Origin: DASWKG01 sp036396755
Lineage (GTDB): Bacteria > Actinomycetota > UBA4738 > CALAEC01
DNA: 27,223 bases
NCBI GenBank assembly: GCA_036396755.1
Contig: DASWKG010000130.1
Span: 1-27,223, forward strand
Direction: 5' to 3'
Shown: piece by piece, positions 22,958-27,223 of the stretch
Numbering within the stretch: the stretch's first letter is position 1
Layout of the letters: the number at the start of each line of letters is the position of its first letter
Translations under genes and position numbers: made by a program
The notes under the pieces: model-generated
Database searches by the model: none
Seen by the model: only the letters and a program-made list of their open reading frames with translations
Told to the model about the DNA's origin: nothing

Positions 22958-23809
22958 TCAGCCGAGTGCCGAGGCCCGCTCGGCGGCGTCGAACGCCTCG
23001 GGGTCGTGCTCGAGGATGCGGCGGAACTCCCGGGCCGCCTCCCGTTTCCGTCCGGCGCGCTCCAGGACGTCGCCGGTGACGTACCAGACGCGCAGGTCGT
23101 GAGGCCGTGCGACGTCTCTGGTCGTCCCGAACCGGCGAAGGATGACCAGCGCCTCCTCGAACCGTCCCAGGTCCGCGAGGGCGGCACCCCCGACCACGGC
23201 CGCCTCCGCCCGTGACTCCTCGGGGATCCGGGATCGCAGAGCCTCTTGCACGAGGGGAACCGCCTTCTCGGGCGCGCCCAGCGCTCGATGGCAATCGGCG
23301 ATGAGGTGGTTCTGGTCGGGGCGGCCGCTCATCCGGCGGTAAGACTGGAGCTCCCGGATCGCCTCCCGGTACTGACCGGCCTGGTAGAGGGCCATCCCGA
23401 GCATCTCTCGGAGCGAGATGGAGCGAGAGGCCTTCGGCTTCGCCTCGGCGAGGAGCTTGAGCGCGTCGGTGGGGCGATCGTCGTCCATCCGCTCGAGCGC
23501 CTGCTCGAGCAGGGCGAGCACTCGCGGAGCGGCGCTCCCGGTGGTGGCTTCGACCTCGACCACGACGTCGCGAGGCAGGGTCGACTTCGATCGCGGCTTG
23601 GTGGTGGGCTCTCGTCGATCGCCGAACCTGGGGCGGCCGGCCGCCTCCCCCGCCTGCCGCTTGGGAGCGCCACCGGACCGTTTGTAGCCACCGGAGCGCT
23701 GAGCGCCGCCCGAGCCGCCCGTTCGCTTCGCACCGGAGCCGCGGCCTCCCCCGCCGCCGGTGCGACGACGGCCGGAGCCGCCCGCGCTTCGTCCCCGCTG
23801 ATCGCCCAT
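22958..23809 (-). CDS. RG-rich TPR protein
   Basis: A 283-residue protein in two parts. Residues 1-80 are disordered and very basic, rich in Gly, Arg, Ser and Lys with RSGG/RTGG units (for example RRRTGGGGGRGSG and YKRSGGAPKRQ), like RNA-binding RGG tails. Residues 85-283 form TPR-like helices: RVLALLEQALERMDDDRPTDALKLLAEA, LREMLGMALYQAGQYREAIRELQSY, AVVGGAALADLGRFEEALVILRRF and YVTGDVLERAGRKREAAREFRRILEHDPEAFDAAERA. Similar basic-tailed TPR proteins are common in Actinobacteria; the function is not known. It lies directly downstream of the rRNA operon on the same strand and has its own start-proximal -10 box. A role with RNA is suggested only by composition. Confidence 0.82.
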   Translation of the reverse strand: MGDQRGRSAGGSGRRRTGGGGGRGSGAKRTGGSGGAQRSGGYKRSGGAPKRQAGEAAGRPRFGDRREPTTKPRSKSTLPRDVVVEVEATTGSAAPRVLALLEQALERMDDDRPTDALKLLAEAKPKASRSISLREMLGMALYQAGQYREAIRELQSYRRMSGRPDQNHLIADCHRALGAPEKAVPLVQEALRSRIPEESRAEAAVVGGAALADLGRFEEALVILRRFGTTRDVARPHDLRVWYVTGDVLERAGRKREAAREFRRILEHDPEAFDAAERASALG

Positions 23810-23815
23810 GAGCGA

Positions 23816-23821
23816 ACTCTA
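23816..23821 (-). promoter_or_regulatory. -10 box (TAGAGT) for a leaderless RG-TPR transcript
   Basis: TAGAGT is followed by 6 bases and the ATG at 23809, identical in motif and spacing to the livH promoter. It begins directly at the end of the rRNA terminator T-tract, so the two signals abut. Confidence 0.55.
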
Positions 23822-23859
23822 CAGAAAAAGAGAAGAGGCTCCCCGGAGGGAGCCTCTTC
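23821..23859 (-). terminator. Intrinsic terminator of the rRNA operon
   Basis: A perfect 11-bp stem (23832-23842 with 23849-23859) with a 6-base loop is followed on the minus strand by TCTTTTTCTG. It lies 9 bases after the 5S 3' end. This is the only classical hairpin plus T-run that I found in the window. Confidence 0.92.
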
Positions 23860-23867
23860 GAAATAGT

Positions 23868-23987
23868 GTCCCGGCGACGACCTACTCTCCCACCTCGTCT
23901 CCAAGGCAGTACCATCGGCGCTGGAGGGCTTAACTTCCGGGTTCGGGATGGAGCCGGGTGTATCCCCTCCGCCATAGCCACCGAAAC
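23868..23987 (-). rRNA. rrf: 5S ribosomal RNA
   Basis: About 120 nt. The ends pair as helix I (GTTTCGGTG with CGCCGGGAC). Inside are CCCGGCTCCATCCCGAAC (loop B/helix III), GGAAGTTAAGCCC, GATGGTACTGC and GGGAGAGTAGG, all standard 5S segments. The ends are set by the helix and may shift by one or two bases. It is the last gene of the rRNA operon, before a strong terminator. Confidence 0.95.
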
Positions 23988-24072
23988 CCTTGCTCACCGG
24001 GCATGCCCGATGAAGGGTTCGAGGGGCGAGCCCCGGGGACGAACCCCGGAACCCCATAGCGAGCGCGAGCGA
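23988..24072 (-). other. 23S-5S internal spacer
   Basis: An 85-base spacer without a tRNA gene. Read on the minus strand it shows a CCGGGG/CCCCGG hairpin, a GGGCATGCCC palindrome and GCTCGCTCGCGCTCGC repeats just after the 23S end. These may form the processing stems for 23S 3' and 5S 5' maturation. Confidence 0.7.
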
Positions 24073-24365
24073 GCCAAGTCCTCGGCCTATTAGTACCGGT
24101 CGGCTGAACACGTCACCGTGCGTACACCTCCGGCCTATCAACCTCGTGGTCTGCGAGGGGCCTTACCTGGTTAACCCAGTGGGAGACCTCATCTTGAAGC
24201 GAGCTTCGCGCTTAGATGCCTTCAGCGCTTATCCCTTCCGGACGTAGCTAACCAGCCGTGCCGCTGGCGCGACAACTGGCACACTAGAGGTCCGTCCGTC
24301 CCGGTCCTCTCGTACTGGGGACAGCTCTCCTCAAGTCTCCTGCGCGCGCGACGGATAGGGACCGA

Positions 24366-25122
24366 CACGTCTGTTACCCCCGCTCGGGCCCCTTGCCCGA
24401 TCGGTGGCCAGGTCGTTTCTGTTCCGCCTGGCTCCCCATGTCGCCATGAGGGTCGGACCATATCTTCACCGCTTCGATCCACCATCCGGAGGCACCGGAG
24501 ATGGAGCGGTGTTCGGCGTATGGCCTCTGAGGATTCTGTGTGCCTATCCCCGATGCACCCTGCGGTACCGGCCGCCTCCGTTCATGGAGACCGCCAGCCG
24601 CCGCAGCGATCGGAATCCCTCTGAGCTCAGGTGCTCACCTCGATCCATCGCCCGCACGATGCGGGCGAAGACGAGGAAGTCCTGCTGCTTGCTGCTCAGG
24701 AGGGGTTGCGCCTCGAAGAAGGGAATCACCTTCGTCATCAGGTCGTTCCGGTTGCGGACCACGAACACGAGTGTCGTGTCCGGGGAACCGCGATGGTTCG
24801 CCTGGATCCGTCCACAGCCCAGCCGGCGCTTGATCAGGTCGAGGACCTGACGGCGCTCGGCGTTCTGGCTGACGTGGAGCTCGGGCACGAGCTGCCAACC
24901 GGCTCTCGTGCTCGGGTTCCTCTGAACGGCGACGTGGAATGATCCTTCTCCGTCGACGTAGCCCGATAGATAGGCATCCAGCCTTTCCTGCTGATTGGCC
25001 GCACCTGTCGCATTGTCACTGCACATGTCGAGAGGCTAACAGTCCCCTCTGACATGGCGAGTAGCGCAGGATACTCGGCGTTTCCAGCATTTAGCCGAAT
25101 TTAATGACAGCGCGGAAAGTTC
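24366..25122 (-). mobile_element. Group I intron L2604 with LAGLIDADG ORF
   Basis: A 757-nt intron after U2604. The 5' exon GACAGU pairs with the internal guide GCUGUC (25106-25111), including the conserved U-G at the splice site, and the intron ends in G (24366). Core on the minus strand: P3 UUCGGC/GCCGAA; P element AAUGCUGGAAACGCCGAGUA; Q element AAUCAGCAGGAAAGGC; R CCUCAGAGGCCAUACG; S GAAGAUAUGGUCC. P7 is GGCCAUA (24519-24525) with UAUGGUC (24456-24462). Two P9-type hairpins precede the 3' end. P10 (CGG/CCG) is present. The ORF sits in P6, between Q and R. All parts needed for self-splicing are visible. Nearest relative in the window is L1911. Confidence 0.93.
24544..25026 (-). CDS. LAGLIDADG homing endonuclease of intron L2604
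   Basis: A 160-residue protein with one LAGLIDADG motif (LSGYVDGEGSF, about 20-30, D25 and E27), so it should act as a homodimer like I-CreI (163 residues). After the motif come the beta-sheet DNA-binding part (FHVAVQRNPSTRAGWQLVPELHVSQNAERRQVLDLIKRRLGCGRIQANHRGSPDTTLVFVVRNRNDLMTKVIPFFEAQPLLSSKQQDFLVFARIVRAM) and LRRLAVSMNGGGRYRR. It would cut intronless 23S genes near position 2604 and so spread the intron. The frame starts upstream of the Q element, and residues NQQERL are coded by Q itself. The stop comes before R. No good ribosome site precedes the ATG. It looks intact. Confidence 0.9.
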   Translation of the reverse strand: MCSDNATGAANQQERLDAYLSGYVDGEGSFHVAVQRNPSTRAGWQLVPELHVSQNAERRQVLDLIKRRLGCGRIQANHRGSPDTTLVFVVRNRNDLMTKVIPFFEAQPLLSSKQQDFLVFARIVRAMDRGEHLSSEGFRSLRRLAVSMNGGGRYRRVHRG

Positions 25123-25159
25123 ACTGTCTCACGACGTTCTAAACCCAGCTCGCGTACCG

Positions 25160-25210
<51 letters not shown>

Positions 25211-25226
25211 CGACGAGCCGACATCG

Positions 25227-25583
25227 CACGTGACTCCACCGTTCCCGGTGGCGCAGACTATATCTCCACCCTCCCCGGCCAAGGGGTAGGGGTCGGCGTA
25301 TTGTGGCGGCCGTAGATTTGCCTCTGAGAGGCAGGACCACCACCTCGGCCCGAAGGCCTCAGTCGTTACGGGGTCACTTGCGGGAGTTGCTTCCGATCTA
25401 GGAAACACTGCACGTCGAAACGTGCTGACCTGGCAGCCACCATTTCTGGCTGCACTCCCGACAGACTTCCCACGGTATCGCCCACGTGTCTGGAAGCGTA
25501 GCTTCCCCCACTGACACGTTCAGGGGTTCACCGTTATAAGCCGATGCTTGGTACGGCATCTCTGCCGCCTCACCCCATGTTTG
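25227..25583 (-). ncRNA. Group I intron L2500, no ORF
   Basis: A 357-nt intron after U2500. The 5' exon CACCU pairs with GGGUG (25571-25575), giving the U-G pair, and the intron ends in G (25227). P2 is a CGGCA-GAGA-UGCCG hairpin. P3 is UCGGC (25540-25544) with GCCGA (25293-25297). P4 is ACGGU/ACCGU (25530-25534 with 25472-25476). The S element GGAGAUAUAGUCUG is close to the general AAGAUAUAGUCC. The R side is unusual: CUCAGAGGC is followed by about 20 extra bases before ACGCCGA, and the 5' strand of P7 (perhaps AGGC with GUCU) is not clean. P and Q differ from the other three introns, so it is a separate lineage. Site 2500 is a known intron site in organelles. Confidence 0.88.
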
Positions 25584-25622
25584 AGGTGCCAAACCCTGCC
25601 GTCGATGTGGACTCTTGGGCAG

Positions 25623-25653
<31 letters not shown>

Positions 25654-25819
25654 GCCGTTGAGCGACGGCGCTACCACCAGCCACCGTCGGATCACTAGGC
25701 CCTGCTTTCGCACCTGCTCGACCCGTCGGTCTCGCAGTCAAGCTCCCTTGTGCCCTTGCACTCGACACCTGATTGCCAACCAGGCTGAGGGAACCTTTGG
25801 GCACCTCCGTTACCTTTTG

Positions 25820-25852
<33 letters not shown>

Positions 25853-26107
25853 GCGCTGTTCCCGATCCGGATTACGGACCCGGGTTAGAGCCCCAGCACA
25901 CGAAGAGCGGTATTTCAAGGGTGCCTCCACCCGAACTGGCGTCCGGGCTTCCCAGGCTCCCGCCTATCCTACACAACGCGTGCCAAAACCCAACACCAAG
26001 CTGCAGTAAAGGTTCCGGGGTCTTTCCGTCCTGTCGCGGGGAACGAGCATCTTTACTCGTAATGCAATTTCGCCGAGTCCCTGGTTGAGACAGCGCCCAA
26101 GTCGTTG

Positions 26108-26151
<44 letters not shown>

Positions 26152-26466
26152 GGCCGACGTTATGTCCAGTTGGACACGAACCGGGTGCACCTTCCGGTTC
26201 CCCACGTCGCCGTGGGTGGCGGACCATCTCATCCTCTTCCGGGTCGGCGGAAGAGGGCCGGCGTATGGTCTCTGAGGATTCTCGGAATCTGTCGAGATTC
26301 CGAGTCTTTCCTGCGGGTTTTCCGCACCCCTTGGATTTTCACTGCCGACGCCGATCGCGTCGACGAGTACCAAAGGGATACTCGGGTTTTCCAGCATATA
26401 GCCGGCTGCGCACCGCACGGTCACCCGTGCGGGGGGCAGCGCCCCTTGCCTGCCAAGGAGCTTCCT
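26152..26466 (-). ncRNA. Group I intron L1931, no ORF, non-standard splice sites
   Basis: A 315-nt intron. The core is clear: P3 GCCGGC/GCCGGC, P UAUGCUGGAAAACCCGAGUA, Q CCGCAGGAAAGAC, R CCUCAGAGACCAUACGCC, S GAGAUGGUCCGCC, P7 GACCAU (26265-26270) with AUGGUC (26222-26227). P6 ends in a perfect 10-bp hairpin (26281-26304) where its relatives hold an ORF. Three P9-side hairpins follow. The guide CCUUGG (26453-26458) pairs with exon CUAAGG, but U1931 then faces U instead of G. If cut after U1931 the intron ends in C. A cut after A1932 gives terminal A, and after G1933 terminal G; all give the same joined exon. The boundaries given assume U1931. Confidence 0.85.
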
Positions 26467-26486
26467 ACCTTAGGACCGTTATAGTT
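26467..26486 (-). other. 20-nt 23S exon (A1912-U1931) between two introns
   Basis: The exon covers most of the helix 69 loop and its 3' strand: positions 1915 and 1917 (pseudouridines in E. coli), C1920 (the TlyA target) and the start of the following linker. Its first bases (AAC) pair as P10 with the L1911 guide (GUU), and its CUAAGG pairs with the L1931 guide, so it serves both ribozymes. Confidence 0.85.
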
Positions 26487-27102
26487 CACGTGATTCCCCA
26501 TATCGCCATGGGGCGTGGACCATATCTTCATCCCCGAGCTTCAATCGGGGAGCCCTGCGTATGGCCTCTGAGGATTCCCACGCATTCAGCACCGCCAGGA
26601 TCTCTCGATCCGGCCGCCTTCGCTTCCCGCCTCGGTTCATCGAACGCCTCATCTCGAGGACACGCTCGACGCCTCGCGGCGAGAGATGTTCACGTCGTCG
26701 GACGAGCTCGGCGATCTGACGAAACATCGCCAGATCCTTTCGCTTCGGGCCTCGAAGCGGAAAGCGCTCGAAGAACGGGAAAACCCGCTCCTCGAGGTCG
26801 TCCAGCTTCGTCACCTCGAAGTAGTACACGCCATCAGGCCGTCCTCGGATCGTTCCGGCTCCGAAGACCGATCGAAGATGGTCCAATATCTCCGTACCGA
26901 TCTGCGAAACGTTGAACGTGAGGCCGACCCGCCATGGCATGTACCGATCGTGCCCTCGACGGATAGGGACGTTGAAGCTCCCTTCGCCGTCGACGAACCC
27001 CGCGACGTAATGACCTGCGTCTTGGGGGATGCGATCCAACCACGCTGAATGCGCGAGCCTTTCCTGCTGATCGTCCGCACCGGACGGATTGTCACTTCTC
27101 AT
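26479..27102 (-). CDS. LAGLIDADG homing endonuclease of intron L1911, stop codon in the 23S exon
   Basis: A 207-residue frame with one motif, VAGFVDGEGSF (33-43), followed by NVPIRRGHDRYMPWRVGLTFNVSQIGTEILDHLRSVFGAGTIRGRPDGVYYFEVTKLDDLEERVFPFFERFPLRGPKRKDLAMFRQIAELV. It matches the L2604 enzyme throughout (shared start M-x-SDN-x-x-GA-x-x-QQERL and SMNxGGxxRR). A homodimeric nuclease that cuts near position 1911 is expected. The frame has no stop before R. Its last 34 codons are R, P8, S and P9 of the ribozyme. It ends GAA-CTA-TAA, of which only the first G is intron; the rest is A1912-A1919 of 23S. The excised intron therefore has no stop for it. Start as for its relative, with the QQERL codons from Q. 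Confidence 0.88.
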   Translation of the reverse strand: MRSDNPSGADDQQERLAHSAWLDRIPQDAGHYVAGFVDGEGSFNVPIRRGHDRYMPWRVGLTFNVSQIGTEILDHLRSVFGAGTIRGRPDGVYYFEVTKLDDLEERVFPFFERFPLRGPKRKDLAMFRQIAELVRRREHLSPRGVERVLEMRRSMNRGGKRRRPDREILAVLNAWESSEAIRRAPRLKLGDEDMVHAPWRYGESREL

Positions 27103-27217
27103 GCCGAGACGCTACCTCGCGCCACTGACATGAATGAGTACCGCCGGATACTCGGAGTTTCCAGCAAATAGCAGGGTTTGGTCCGGCCAGTTACCTGGCC
27201 GGAGCCGCAACTTGCTT
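26487..27217 (-). mobile_element. Group I intron L1911 with LAGLIDADG ORF
   Basis: A 731-nt intron after U1911 in helix 69. The 5' exon GCCGU pairs with GCGGC (27204-27208), with the U-G pair at the splice site; P10 is AAC with GUU; the last base is G (26487). P2 is a perfect 9-bp hairpin (UCCGGCCAG-GUAA-CUGGCCGGA). P3 is CCCUGC/GCAGGG. P is UUUGCUGGAAACUCCGAGUA, Q GAUCAGCAGGAAAGGC, R CCUCAGAGGCCAUACG, S GAAGAUAUGGUCC. P7 pairs 26560-26566 with 26518-26524. P9 is CCCCAU/AUGGGG. The ORF fills P6 and continues through the rest of the core. It has all the elements expected of an active intron. Confidence 0.93.
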
Positions 27218-27223
27218 ACGGCC

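Overview
The window is GC-rich, densely packed actinobacterial DNA. Many junctions are 1- or 4-base start/stop overlaps (GTGA, ATGA, TGATG), GTG starts are common, and several genes have a TAnnnT -10 box only 6-9 bases before the start codon, as in leaderless actinobacterial transcripts. The minus-strand order small coiled-coil gene - tlyA - nadK - recN - steA - mctB/steB - pyrG matches the Mycobacterium tuberculosis Rv1693-Rv1699 block. A HAD-GNAT phosphatase gene like Rv1692 lies nearby. Extra genes split the block, so this is probably an actinobacterium outside the classical Mycobacteriales; I cannot name a genus.

Layout. 1-7053 (minus): start of pyrG, a MraY/WecA-like transferase, a family 2 glycosyltransferase, mctB/steB, steA, recN, and an ECF sigma/anti-sigma pair. 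7192-9127 (minus): nadK, tlyA and a small coiled-coil gene. 9218-11347 (plus): SCP2-like protein, alpha/beta hydrolase, rhomboid. 11337-12889 (minus): HAD-GNAT phosphatase and a small TPR protein. 12943-14112 (plus): DUF1015 protein. 14298-20952 (plus): a complete branched-chain amino acid-type ABC transporter (binding lipoprotein, LivH, LivM, LivG, LivF) led by an unusual secreted, membrane-anchored protein. 20956-23809: a Cys-motif membrane protein, a short SSB, a metallo-beta-lactamase-fold hydrolase and an RG-rich TPR protein.

23821-27223 (minus) is the 3' end of an rRNA operon: terminator, 5S, spacer and a partial 23S gene. This is the most interesting part. The 23S gene is interrupted by four group I introns, placed by alignment to remembered E. 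coli sequence after U1911, U1931, U2500 and U2604. Three (L1911, L1931, L2604) are close relatives with matching P, Q, R and S core elements. Two of these carry LAGLIDADG homing endonuclease genes in P6, and L1931 has a plain 10-bp hairpin there. L2500 is a different, ORF-less type. L1911 and L1931 flank a 20-nt exon holding most of the helix 69 loop and its 3' strand. L1931 lacks both the U-G pair at the 5' splice site and the terminal G. The endonuclease frame in L1911 runs through the ribozyme core and stops inside the 23S exon.

How it fits together: the minus-strand block mixes cell envelope and division functions (SteA/SteB, two glycan enzymes), DNA repair (RecN), NAD(P) supply (NadK), CTP supply (PyrG) and ribosome modification (TlyA). 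In other bacteria TlyA methylates C1920 of 23S rRNA, and here that base lies in the 20-nt exon between two introns, so splicing and modification of helix 69 may depend on each other.
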